From Candidatus Altarchaeota archaeon (GTDB lineage: Archaea; Altiarchaeota; Altiarchaeia; IMC4; QMZM01), in the NCBI GenBank assembly GCA_016931955.1, contig JAFGDV010000043.1:1-44314 (forward strand): a DNA stretch of 44,314 nt, read 5' to 3'. How positions within the stretch are numbered: the first letter of the stretch is position 1; the number at the start of each line of letters is the position of its first letter. This document shows positions 1 through 7,375 of this stretch, in pieces. The translations under genes and the position numbers were made by a program. Under the pieces are notes generated by a model that was not told the origin of the DNA, did no database searches, and saw nothing but the letters and a program-made list of their open reading frames with translations.

Positions 1-14
1 ACGTCGCAATTCCT

Positions 15-34
15 CCGTGGACTAAAGTCCACGG
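15..34. repeat. Perfect 9-bp hairpin with central CTAAAG
   Basis: The arms CCGTGGACT and AGTCCACGG are separated by AA. The same architecture (9-bp arms, central CTAAAG, then TAT) recurs at 44243-44262 at the other edge of the window. Small palindromes of this kind are typical of the ends of IS200/IS605-family elements, but no transposase gene is visible here, so that assignment is inference. Otherwise positions 1-52 hold only the leader of the first lipoprotein gene. Confidence 0.5.
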
Positions 35-52
35 TATCCTTGCGAGTTTGTA

Positions 53-934
53 ATGAAACACATAACAATTGCATTAATCACGTCACTGTTGCTGCTCAGC
101 GGATGCACACAGGAAACACCGGAAAATACGACAACACAGACAAAGTACTGCGACGCACAAACACCCTGCACAGAGGGAGACTGCATCCAATTCGAAGAAA
201 TGAGTTACGCATACTGCTACACAGGAGACCCCTGCCAAAAATGCCCCACAAAAAAATGCAACATCATAGAAACAAACCCAAAACAGATAACATGCACCAC
301 AGAATACTGCACAGAAAAAACACTGGAAAACTGTGACACAAAAAAAGTAAACATAACAGGAGAAATCAAACCCAGCAAAACACTATTCCTATGCAACATA
401 GAAAACAAAACAATAAAATACACGTGGCTAGGAAACTGCATACAAATCACCAACCCAGAAAACATACCACCCGAGACGATAAACAAAAAAGCAGAAATCA
501 TCGGCACAATCAACGCCTCCAAAGGAGAAATCTGCGGCGCCACACGAGTCGAACAATGCGCAGGAAAATACCACCCAACAAAGATAAAAATAGAAAAAAT
601 CAAAGTCAAAGAAGAAACGACGACTACCATGACGACCACGACAACCATGACGACGACAATAGGCTGCCCACCAATAACAACGCCAAGCCAATGCACAGAC
701 ACCGACAGAGGAATAGACACACAACAAAAAGGAACAATCACAGGATTCATCGGAATGCCCAGCGCAAGCTACAACCACACAGACACCTGCCTAAACCAGA
801 CAACAATAAAAGAATACTACTGCAATAGAACCTGCAACTGCCGCGGAGAATGCATAATCAGAGAGGCCAGCAAAGAAATAAAGTGCCCAGAAGGCTACTA
901 TTGTGCTGACGGAGAATGCAAGAAAAACATGTGA
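53..934 (+). CDS. Cysteine-rich surface lipoprotein with Thr-rich linker
   Basis: The 293-residue product starts with a short hydrophobic signal ending in a lipobox (LLSGC, Cys about 18), so it should be a lipid-anchored exported protein. The N-terminal part (residues 30-85) is rich in cysteines. Residues about 100-185 may form a small beta-barrel-like module. A Thr-rich linker (residues about 190-203) follows, and a C-terminal Cys-rich module carries the spacing KGT-x(n)-DTC-x(n)-EYYC ending in YYCADGEC. A related module is found in the lipoprotein at 1974-2729. I see no catalytic motif. No Shine-Dalgarno sequence precedes the ATG. Its function is unknown; adhesion or ligand display is a guess. 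Confidence 0.75.
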   Translation: MKHITIALITSLLLLSGCTQETPENTTTQTKYCDAQTPCTEGDCIQFEEMSYAYCYTGDPCQKCPTKKCNIIETNPKQITCTTEYCTEKTLENCDTKKVNITGEIKPSKTLFLCNIENKTIKYTWLGNCIQITNPENIPPETINKKAEIIGTINASKGEICGATRVEQCAGKYHPTKIKIEKIKVKEETTTTMTTTTTMTTTIGCPPITTPSQCTDTDRGIDTQQKGTITGFIGMPSASYNHTDTCLNQTTIKEYYCNRTCNCRGECIIREASKEIKCPEGYYCADGECKKNM

Positions 935-952
935 CCACAAAAAAGAAGACGA

Positions 953-1909
953 CTAAGAGAAGTCGTCCTCGTAGGCGGTCACCAGGATAATCCAATCCCA
1001 GTCAGGGAAATAAGAGAAAGCCGCAACCTTCCTCTCCGCCTCAGAATCCCAACTATCCTTCCAAGTGTAATAATACACGCCAGTCTCCCAATCACGCAAG
1101 TACTCAGCCCTATCAATAATGTCCTGGATGAATAAAGTACCATTCGACATCCTAAAATGTCTGATATTCTCCCCATCCCTCCGCCTCTCGTATGAGAGAA
1201 CATAGTCCCCATCTGAATCAATAATCCAAAAATAGCCCCGATCCCCAGTAGATACCTTAGCAAGGTTATTCTTCACTGTCTCCTGGTACTCATTCTCAGG
1301 AACCCCGACAGCTAATACTCCGATGACCTTATTATTATCATCCCTGATAGGCTCATAGGCAGTCAAATAGTATCCATTAACCATAAATGCCCTACCATAA
1401 TAAGTCTGACCCTTCATCACCGTCTCATAAACCACGGAATCAGAAGGGATATAAGTGCCGACAGCGCGCGAACCATCCAGATTAAGAACATTAGTGGAGA
1501 CCCTCAACAAACCATTAGGGATGACCTGAAAAATAGTGGCAGTACCGCCAACCATAGACTGGACGTCGTCAACGACCTCATAGTTATAGGCGACGTCCCT
1601 GCCATTGATCTGAAAAGCCGAAACAGATATATCCTGACGCGCCCCAGTGACCTGATTAACCACTGTAAAATCCATCTCCTTCGAAAAATTAAGATATGGT
1701 TTGCCCTCAGAATAAAGAACACTCCGAGCAACATTCAAGTCAGAGTTAACCTTGCTCTGAGCAATCTCATAGACGTTCTCAGCATACTTCGAGGCAAGCA
1801 AGGCTTCCTCACTCAACCGATCCTCCAAAACAGAAGAATCCCTCCCCTCACCAACACAGCCAACAAACAAAAACAACAACAAAAACGAAAACAAAACACG
1901 AAAATCCAT
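953..1909 (-). CDS. Free-standing Cache-domain lipoprotein
   Basis: The 318-residue protein has a signal with lipobox (LFVGC). The rest matches the extracytoplasmic double Cache sensor (Cache_3-Cache_2 type) of chemoreceptors. Recognisable segments are the VGGTATIFQ strand, LRVSTNV, RAVGTYIP, the YYGRAFMVNGYYLTAYEPI core and IGVLAVGVPE, followed by a second PAS-like lobe starting near GDRGYFWIIDSDGDYVLS. No transmembrane helix, HAMP, kinase or methyl-accepting domain follows; the chain stops after the second lobe. It probably binds a small ligand at the cell surface and hands it to, or signals through, another protein. It is transcribed toward the lipoprotein gene at 53-934, with 18 bases between the stops, and diverges from the dockerin lipoprotein. 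Confidence 0.8.
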   Translation of the reverse strand: MDFRVLFSFLLLFLFVGCVGEGRDSSVLEDRLSEEALLASKYAENVYEIAQSKVNSDLNVARSVLYSEGKPYLNFSKEMDFTVVNQVTGARQDISVSAFQINGRDVAYNYEVVDDVQSMVGGTATIFQVIPNGLLRVSTNVLNLDGSRAVGTYIPSDSVVYETVMKGQTYYGRAFMVNGYYLTAYEPIRDDNNKVIGVLAVGVPENEYQETVKNNLAKVSTGDRGYFWIIDSDGDYVLSYERRRDGENIRHFRMSNGTLFIQDIIDRAEYLRDWETGVYYYTWKDSWDSEAERKVAAFSYFPDWDWIILVTAYEDDFS

Positions 1910-1973
1910 AAAAAACTATTACAACAAACAACAATAAAAAGATTAAATACTGGGAGAAGTAAATAGTAGTGAG
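1910..1973. promoter_or_regulatory. Divergent promoter region between two lipoprotein genes
   Basis: This AT-rich 64-base spacer separates the minus-strand Cache lipoprotein and the plus-strand dockerin lipoprotein. The stretch around 1938-1949 (AGATTAAATACT) is a plausible TATA element for the plus-strand gene, about 25-30 bases before its ATG. I see no clear operator. Confidence 0.4.
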
Positions 1974-2729
1974 ATGAAAGCAGACCTGAAGACACTACAA
2001 ATACTAACAACAACACTAATACTGCTATGTGGATGCACCATAGAAGAAACAGAAGACACGACGACGAGGATAAAAGTGAGAACAGTGCCCGAGACAACGA
2101 CGACCACAACGACAACGACGACAACAACAACCATACCGCCAGGATACTGCATAGACTCAGACAACGGAGAAAACCCCTTCCAAAAAGGAACAACCGAAGA
2201 ATACGGCGGAGCCACCAGAGAAGACACCTGCACAGACGAAAAAACACTAATAGAATGGGTCTGCGAAAACAACAAAGCAAAAAACATAACACACCACTGC
2301 CTACAAGGATGCACAGAAGGAAGATGCCAACTAACAAGCACGACAACGACAACAACAATGACCACTACAACCAAGAAAACGACGACTAGCAGCACAACGA
2401 CCAGCACAACAACGACAACCACAACGAGCAGTACGACGACTAGTACTACCACGACGACAACAAGCACAACGACTACGACGACTACAACAACTACAACCTC
2501 GACGACTACGACGATACCCTACAGGCCGCCGCCGTGCGGCAACTACGGAGACATAGACGATGACGGATACGTGACAGAAGAAGACGTAGAAGAAATAACC
2601 CAAAACATGGAAACCACGCCACTGAACAGAGGAGACGTCAACGCAAACGGGATAATAGACCCCACAGACATCGCACTAATAATACAATACGTCAACCGAC
2701 AAACAGACACCTTCACAGCATGCAGATAA
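1974..2729 (+). CDS. Dockerin-type lipoprotein on Thr-rich stalks
   Basis: The 251-residue exported lipoprotein has its lipobox LLCGC near residue 21. A short Thr linker (about 39-52) is followed by a Cys-rich module (about 56-121) of the same type as the C-terminal module of the protein at 53-934: DSDxG, KGT, DTC, CxxGC. A second, roughly 60-residue Ser/Thr stalk follows. The last 65 residues carry two calcium-loop repeats, GDIDDDGYVTEEDV and GDVNANGIIDPTDI, each followed by a helix, which is the signature of a type I dockerin. Dockerins bind cohesins, so this protein may dock another surface protein; no cohesin is seen in the window. GTGAG lies just before the ATG. Confidence 0.8.
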   Translation: MKADLKTLQILTTTLILLCGCTIEETEDTTTRIKVRTVPETTTTTTTTTTTTTIPPGYCIDSDNGENPFQKGTTEEYGGATREDTCTDEKTLIEWVCENNKAKNITHHCLQGCTEGRCQLTSTTTTTTMTTTTKKTTTSSTTTSTTTTTTTSSTTTSTTTTTTSTTTTTTTTTTTSTTTTIPYRPPPCGNYGDIDDDGYVTEEDVEEITQNMETTPLNRGDVNANGIIDPTDIALIIQYVNRQTDTFTACR

Positions 2730-2736
2730 AAAAAAG

Positions 2737-3177
2737 ATGAAGTACACACCCATAGGACGAATACACACACCCTACCGACTGGGAGACGAAGTGCCGAGAC
2801 AAGCAGCACTATCCGAGACAGAAGGACTCATAGAAGTATACCCAGAATACGCTGAAGGATTGAAGGACTTGGAAGGATTCACACACATCATAGTACTATA
2901 CCTATTCGACAAAATAAGGGGATACGATCTAACAGTCACAACACCCTGGGACGAAAAACAGAGAGGACTATTCGCAACCAGAGCACCGAGAAGACCCAAC
3001 CCCATAGGAATATCAACAGTAGAAATAAAAGAGATAAAAGAAAACAAGATAAAAATCAAAGGAGTCGACATGCTAGACCAAACACCCCTCCTAGACATAA
3101 AACCCTACATACCAGAAATAGACGAAAGAAAAAACACAAAAACAGGATGGATAGAAGACAAAATACAGAAAAAATGA
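2737..3177 (+). CDS. trmO: tRNA N6-methyltransferase TrmO (TsaA/UPF0066)
   Basis: The 146-residue product matches the single-domain TrmO family, which uses S-adenosylmethionine to methylate N6 of t6A37 in tRNA-Thr. The family hallmark RGLFATRAPRRPNPIGIS is present at about residues 76-94, together with the N-terminal IGRIHTPY strand and the C-terminal VDMLDQTPLLDIKPYIPEID segment. Length is normal for archaeal members. It starts 7 bases after the preceding lipoprotein stop and overlaps the next gene by ATGA, so the three may share a transcript. Confidence 0.92.
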   Translation: MKYTPIGRIHTPYRLGDEVPRQAALSETEGLIEVYPEYAEGLKDLEGFTHIIVLYLFDKIRGYDLTVTTPWDEKQRGLFATRAPRRPNPIGISTVEIKEIKENKIKIKGVDMLDQTPLLDIKPYIPEIDERKNTKTGWIEDKIQKK

Positions 3178-3620
3178 AAACACTGATAGCATATTATTCA
3201 AGGACCGGTAACAACAAAAAAATAGCTGAAAAATTAAGGGAAAAACTAGGATGCGACATAGACGAGATACAAGAAGAAGGAAAACCCGGGCTACTGAAGG
3301 CCGGACTAAGCGCCCTACTGAAGAAAAAAACAAAGATCAAGACAGAAAAAAATCCAGAAAACTATGATTTAACAGTGGTGGTTTCACCGATATGGGGTGG
3401 CGTGATAACCCCCGCAGCAAGAACCTACCTACAAGAGAACAGTGACAAAATAAAGGAGGTAGCGTTTCTCTCAGTGTCGGGAAGCGGGGAAGAAAACAAG
3501 AAAGCATTAGAAGACTTCGAGAAGACGATAGGAAAAAAGACAAAGGCTGCACTTCTATTGAAGGACAAAGAAGAACAAGAAAAAAAACTGGAAAAATTCG
3601 CTGAAGGCCTAAAAGACTAA
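3174..3620 (+). CDS. Flavodoxin-family protein
   Basis: The 148-residue protein begins MKTLIAYYSRTGNN, the FMN phosphate-binding loop of flavodoxins. The second FMN loop is around VVVSPIWGGVITPAARTYL, and the strand-turn AFLSVSGSG follows. The expected role is single-domain electron transfer with FMN. The ATG at 3174 overlaps the trmO stop (ATGA); an in-frame upstream start exists, but the conserved fold begins here. The gene runs into the deaminase gene on the other strand, with overlapping stop codons. Confidence 0.85.
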   Translation: MKTLIAYYSRTGNNKKIAEKLREKLGCDIDEIQEEGKPGLLKAGLSALLKKKTKIKTEKNPENYDLTVVVSPIWGGVITPAARTYLQENSDKIKEVAFLSVSGSGEENKKALEDFEKTIGKKTKAALLLKDKEEQEKKLEKFAEGLKD

Positions 3621-4060
3621 CCCAGTTCGCCTACGTCCTCATTCCACAGAGGGGGATTCAAGGCGATAAAGTCACGCATCAACTGAATGCATTCCTTATC
3701 GTTTAAGACGACGACCTCCACGCCCCTACTCCTCAGATAATCCTCAGGGCCCTGGAAGTTAACGTTCTCGCCGACAACCACCTTAGGGATCTTGTACAAT
3801 AGAATGGCGCCACTGCACATGTCGCAGGGCGAGAGAGTGGAGTACAGGATACAACGACGATATTCCTCTGCAGTAAGTCGGCCAGCGTTCTCCAAACAAT
3901 CCATCTCAGCGTGAAGAGTAGGGCTATTATTCTGAACCCGCCTATTACGGCCCCTTCCGACGATCCTACCATCCAAGACGAGAACCGAGCCAATAGGGAT
4001 GCCACCCTCATCCAAGCCCTTCCTGGCCTCAACAACAGCCTCACTCAAGAACTCGTCCAT
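3617..4060 (-). CDS. Cytosine-deaminase-like zinc deaminase
   Basis: The 147-residue protein belongs to the cytidine-deaminase-like fold: the zinc motifs HAE (HAEMDCLENAG) and PCDMC (TLSPCDMCSGAIL) are intact. Several segments beyond the zinc site resemble yeast cytosine deaminase Fcy1, from my memory of that family: GGIPIGSVLV, the VVGENVNF strand and the C-terminal W-x-EDVGE tail. Deamination of cytosine to uracil is therefore the best guess, with guanine, adenosine or tRNA adenosine as alternatives. It is the last gene of an overlapping operon: its ATG lies inside the 3' end of the RuBisCO gene (16-base overlap), which implies translational coupling. No clear ribosome-binding site is seen. 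Confidence 0.8.
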   Translation of the reverse strand: MDEFLSEAVVEARKGLDEGGIPIGSVLVLDGRIVGRGRNRRVQNNSPTLHAEMDCLENAGRLTAEEYRRCILYSTLSPCDMCSGAILLYKIPKVVVGENVNFQGPEDYLRSRGVEVVVLNDKECIQLMRDFIALNPPLWNEDVGELG

Positions 4061-5280
4061 TTTTCAAGGGCAGCCTTCAATTCAGGATGAGAGCCGGCAT
4101 ATTCCTGCAAGGAGATGTTCTCCATGACTGCGTCAACGGCCTGACGCATGGCTACTGCACCATTCCGCGTCCCCTGAGGATGACCGTGGACGCCGCCGCC
4201 AGCCTGAATGATAACGTCACAGCCCATCAACTCAACCAACGGAGGAACCAATCCAGGATGCAGGCCGCCGGAGCTGACAGGGAAAACAGGTTTAAGGTCG
4301 AAGAAAGAGCCAACGATGGCGTCACGGATCCCCAGGACCTCCTGCCTGGGACCCTCCATCTTACCCACACCAGTGCCGATATGCAGCTGATCCACGCCGA
4401 CAAGACGAGAAAGCTTGGCGAGAACCAACATGGAGATACCATGCTTCTTATTTCTGGTGAAGGCCGCATGCATCGCCCTATGACCATGGATCACAAGACC
4501 AAGATCGGCTTTGATAAGAGCCTGAAGACCGGAAAAACCAACAGTGACTATGTCGACCATCACATACCTACCCCCATGATCGCGGACAAACTCAGCTCGA
4601 CGAAGCATCTCCCCAGTCTCAGAAGAGACATTAGGCATATACACCTTCCCCTCACCAGACTCCTCCTCGGCGCGATCACGAGCCTCCAAGGTTTTAAGGA
4701 CACGCTCCTCAAAGGGATTAAACCTCTGACTGGTGAGGTTCTCATCATCCTTGACGATGTCACAGCCACCCACCCAAGATTCATAGGCTACCTCAGCATG
4801 TCTGCCGGAAGGCAAACCAAGCTTCGGCTTGATGATGGTGCCCACAAGAGGCCTCTTCCTCACCCCAAGAAGACCCCTCACGCCATATATGCCAAACTCA
4901 GGACCAGGGAAAGACCTGGCAAGCTTCTTCGGGAAAAAAACGTCGACGAGGCGAAGGTTCTCGACCGCCTTCATGCCGAAGATATTGCCAGCAACACTGC
5001 TCAAGATGCAGGGCATGTTCTCGGCCTCGAACAAATCAGAGGGATAGGCTATGGAAACCATTCCTTTGTCTATCTCAAAGACATGAGGACCCAGCTTTTC
5101 CCCGATACCAGAGTCCATGGTAGAGATGTCAGTCCAAGTACCGATAGAAGACTCCGCCGCAATATCCTCGCACGCCGATTCGATAGAAGAACCTGGGGAA
5201 GGCTCCACAAAAAACCTGCAGACCAGGTCACTACTGGAAGGCCTATAGTTGAGGTCAATGAAAGACATCTTAGATATCAC
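4045..5280 (-). CDS. rbcL: Form III ribulose-bisphosphate carboxylase (large chain)
   Basis: The 411-residue RuBisCO has all key residues in place: GTIIKPKLGL (catalytic Lys about 151 and 153), GGCDIVKDDENL (carbamylated Lys about 177, metal ligands Asp179 and Glu180), HGHRAMHA (His267), loop-6 GKMEG (Lys307) and SSGGLHPG (Ser337). Together with its archaeal setting and lack of a small-subunit gene, this points to form III, which in archaea carboxylates ribulose-1,5-bisphosphate made from AMP or other nucleotides. The start is GTG overlapping the hisB stop (GTGA); an ATG at codon 5 is a possible alternative. The downstream deaminase gene overlaps it. The other AMP-pathway genes (AMP phosphorylase, ribose-bisphosphate isomerase) are not in the window. 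Confidence 0.93.
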   Translation of the reverse strand: MISKMSFIDLNYRPSSSDLVCRFFVEPSPGSSIESACEDIAAESSIGTWTDISTMDSGIGEKLGPHVFEIDKGMVSIAYPSDLFEAENMPCILSSVAGNIFGMKAVENLRLVDVFFPKKLARSFPGPEFGIYGVRGLLGVRKRPLVGTIIKPKLGLPSGRHAEVAYESWVGGCDIVKDDENLTSQRFNPFEERVLKTLEARDRAEEESGEGKVYMPNVSSETGEMLRRAEFVRDHGGRYVMVDIVTVGFSGLQALIKADLGLVIHGHRAMHAAFTRNKKHGISMLVLAKLSRLVGVDQLHIGTGVGKMEGPRQEVLGIRDAIVGSFFDLKPVFPVSSGGLHPGLVPPLVELMGCDVIIQAGGGVHGHPQGTRNGAVAMRQAVDAVMENISLQEYAGSHPELKAALEKWTSS

Positions 5281-5861
5281 AGAACACCCTTCGTAGAGGG
5301 AGTGTCTCCATGGATCACGCGAGAGGCCTCATAGAGTGCCTTAGCTAACGCCTTAAAGCAGGCTTCGACCTTGTGATGGTCGTTGACGCCGTCAACGGTG
5401 ATGTGTAGGTTAAGTTTACCATTAGAGGTGAAGGAATCGAAGAAGTGGGGGAGAGCCTCCTTAGAGACATCCCCGAGCTTCGCTTCCTTGAACTCTGAGA
5501 AAGGGATATCGACCCGAGCATAGGCCCTGCCAGAAAGGTCAAGGGCGACATGCGCCAAAGCATCATCCATGGGAACACAACAAGAACCCATCCGTGCAAT
5601 GCCCTTCTTGTCATCAAGAGCCTTATCAAGGGCCTGACCCAAGCATATGCCAAGGTCCTCAACAAGATGATGGTCGTCGACTTCAACGTCCCCTGAGGCG
5701 TTAATCTTCAAGTCAAAACGAGAATGCTTAGAAAAATTCTCCAACATGTGATTCATGAACTTGAGGGGAGTCTTTATCTCGGATCTACCCACGCCGTCGA
5801 GGTTCAATTCAAGGCTTATCTGGGTCTCCTCCGTCTTTCTCACAACATTTGAGGTTCTCAT
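5277..5861 (-). CDS. hisB: Imidazoleglycerol-phosphate dehydratase HisB
   Basis: The 194-residue protein is a monofunctional HisB of normal length. It catalyses dehydration of imidazoleglycerol phosphate in histidine biosynthesis. Both metal-binding repeats are seen: DDHHLVED in the first half and NDHHKVEACFKALAKAL in the second, with the usual FMNHMLENFSKHSRFD segment and a STKGVL C-terminus. It is first in a minus-strand operon and overlaps rbcL by four bases. No other his genes are in the window, so its pairing with RuBisCO is unusual. Confidence 0.95.
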   Translation of the reverse strand: MRTSNVVRKTEETQISLELNLDGVGRSEIKTPLKFMNHMLENFSKHSRFDLKINASGDVEVDDHHLVEDLGICLGQALDKALDDKKGIARMGSCCVPMDDALAHVALDLSGRAYARVDIPFSEFKEAKLGDVSKEALPHFFDSFTSNGKLNLHITVDGVNDHHKVEACFKALAKALYEASRVIHGDTPSTKGVL

Positions 5862-5937
5862 CTTCGCTCAGTAAATATTAAGAACAATATAATTAATACG
5901 TTAATTGTATATAGTTATTACACGAATGTGATGATAA
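5862..5937. promoter_or_regulatory. Divergent hisB / livG promoter region
   Basis: This very AT-rich spacer separates hisB (minus) from livG (plus). It contains an inverted repeat, AATTAA and TTAATT around TACG (5891-5906), and TATA-like stretches on both strands (for example GTATATAG at 5907-5914, about 25 bases before the livG start). The palindrome could be an operator; there is no second copy in the window to support that. Confidence 0.4.
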
Positions 5938-6666
5938 ATGCTTTCCGTACAAAACGTAAGCAAACACTTTGACGGCATAACAGCAATAAAAGACGTAAGC
6001 TTCAAGATAGAGAAAGGGGAGATAGTGGGGTTGGTGGGGCCGAACGGTGCGGGAAAATCAACGCTGCTGAACGTTATAAGCGGGGTCTATCTGCCAGACC
6101 AGGGAAAGATCATATTCGATGGAATGGATATAACAGACCACAGCCCAGACAAGGTATGCAAGCTCGGCATAGCGAAGACATTCCAGCTCGTGCAATCCTT
6201 CCCGGAGCTGACCGCGTTACAGAACGTGACAGTGGGAGCACTATTCGGGAACTCAGGCAAGATAGGGATGAAAGAAGCCAAAGAAAAAGCGGAGAAAAAA
6301 CTGGAATACGTAGGCTACCCGATGGAGAAAAAAGACCACCAAGTGAAAAACCTGAACGTCGTCGAACTCAAGAGGATACAGCTTGCAAGGGCCCTGGCAA
6401 CCGACCCGAAGCTGATCCTATTGGATGAAGTAACCACTGGATTGAACCCGAAGGAAAGCAATGATGCTGTCTCCTTGATACAGAAGATCAGGGGAGAAGG
6501 GATAACGATACTGATGGTAGAGCACGTGATGAGGATCATAATGAATGTCTCGGACAAGATAGTGGTACTACACCACGGAGAAAAGATGGCTGAAGGAACA
6601 CCCAAGGAGATAGCAAAAGACGACAAGGTCATAAACTCCTACCTTGGGGAAAAAACCTACATGTGA
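5938..6666 (+). CDS. livG: Branched-chain-type amino-acid ABC transporter ATPase LivG
   Basis: The 242-residue ABC ATPase has Walker A GPNGAGKST at residues 34-42 and Walker B LILLDEV. The signature segment is divergent: NLNVVELKRIQLARAL in place of LSGGQ, and DEV instead of DEP. From memory this occurs in a subclass of LivG proteins, so I do not read it as inactivation. It energises uptake through LivH and LivM of a substrate bound by LivK. livF follows after 4 bases. The partner permease genes are on the opposite strand, converging on this pair. Confidence 0.88.
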   Translation: MLSVQNVSKHFDGITAIKDVSFKIEKGEIVGLVGPNGAGKSTLLNVISGVYLPDQGKIIFDGMDITDHSPDKVCKLGIAKTFQLVQSFPELTALQNVTVGALFGNSGKIGMKEAKEKAEKKLEYVGYPMEKKDHQVKNLNVVELKRIQLARALATDPKLILLDEVTTGLNPKESNDAVSLIQKIRGEGITILMVEHVMRIIMNVSDKIVVLHHGEKMAEGTPKEIAKDDKVINSYLGEKTYM

Positions 6667-6670
6667 CAAA

Positions 6671-7375
6671 ATGCTCGAAGTAAAAGAACTGAGTGTATTC
6701 TACGGAAAGGTGCAGGTGATCTGGGACACAACATTCAAGGTAAAAGAAGGAGAGGTTGTGACATTGCTGGGCTCCAACGGAGCGGGGAAGACAACGACAG
6801 TAAAAACCATACAGGGACTGCTCAAACCGAAAACAGGGACAATAAAATTCAACGACAAAAAAATAGGGGGGCTGCCGGCGTACAAGATAGTTGAGGAAGG
6901 GATCGCTTTGGTCCCTGAGGGAAGGGAGATCTTCCCTAAGATGACTGTGCAAGAAAACCTTGCACTGGGGGCGTATGTTTCAAGGGCGAAGGAAAAGATA
7001 GGTGAAAACCTCGGATGGGTATTCTGTCTCTTCCCGAAGCTGGAGGAGAGGAAAAAACAATTGGCTGGAACCATGAGCGGCGGAGAACAGCAGATGCTCG
7101 CCATAGCCCGCGCATTGATGTCGAAGCCACGGCTGCTGATGCTGGACGAGCCCTCACTGGGGCTTGCGCCGATGATAGTATTACAGGTCTTTTGCATAAT
7201 CGAAAAACTTAAAGAAGAAGGGGTTACGATCCTGCTCGTAGAGCAGAACATACACCATGCCCTCGAGATCTCAGACAGAGCCTACGTCATGGAGAAAGGA
7301 AAGATCATATTGGAAGGAAAAGGTGTAGAACTGCTGAAAGACAAATACGTGAAAAAAGCCTACCTAGGAGCCTGA
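6671..7375 (+). CDS. livF: Branched-chain-type amino-acid ABC transporter ATPase LivF
   Basis: The 234-residue ABC ATPase has Walker A GSNGAGKTT, a canonical signature MSGGEQQMLAIARAL and Walker B LLMLDEPSLGLAP. This matches LivF, the partner of LivG. I place the start at the ATG at 6671 (MLEVKELSVFYG), where the conserved fold begins, 4 bases after the livG stop; an in-frame ATG at 6644 would overlap livG and add a non-conserved leader. The 3' end overlaps that of livM by 12 bases on the opposite strand. Confidence 0.9.
   Translation: MLEVKELSVFYGKVQVIWDTTFKVKEGEVVTLLGSNGAGKTTTVKTIQGLLKPKTGTIKFNDKKIGGLPAYKIVEEGIALVPEGREIFPKMTVQENLALGAYVSRAKEKIGENLGWVFCLFPKLEERKKQLAGTMSGGEQQMLAIARALMSKPRLLMLDEPSLGLAPMIVLQVFCIIEKLKEEGVTILLVEQNIHHALEISDRAYVMEKGKIILEGKGVELLKDKYVKKAYLGA

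Noticed and set aside
1943-2467. Valine-rich frame opposite the Thr stalk
   Set aside because: It is the mirror of ACN codons (GTN on the other strand) and has no independent evidence.
2336-2515. Tandem repeat or CRISPR-like array
   Set aside because: The regularity comes from threonine codons in a surface protein; no fixed repeat-spacer unit.
4087-5334. Long open frame (about 415 codons) opposite RuBisCO
   Set aside because: It lies entirely antisense to a gene with all catalytic motifs; its composition follows the codon pattern of rbcL, and it has no recognisable domain.
5888-5912. hisB/livG palindrome as a defined operator
   Set aside because: Short (6-bp arms), AT-rich and single-copy in the window; kept only as a note in the promoter entry.
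5938-6666. LivG with a degenerate ABC signature read as a dead ATPase
   Set aside because: Walker A and the rest are intact, and the same replacement is, from memory, typical of a LivG subclass.
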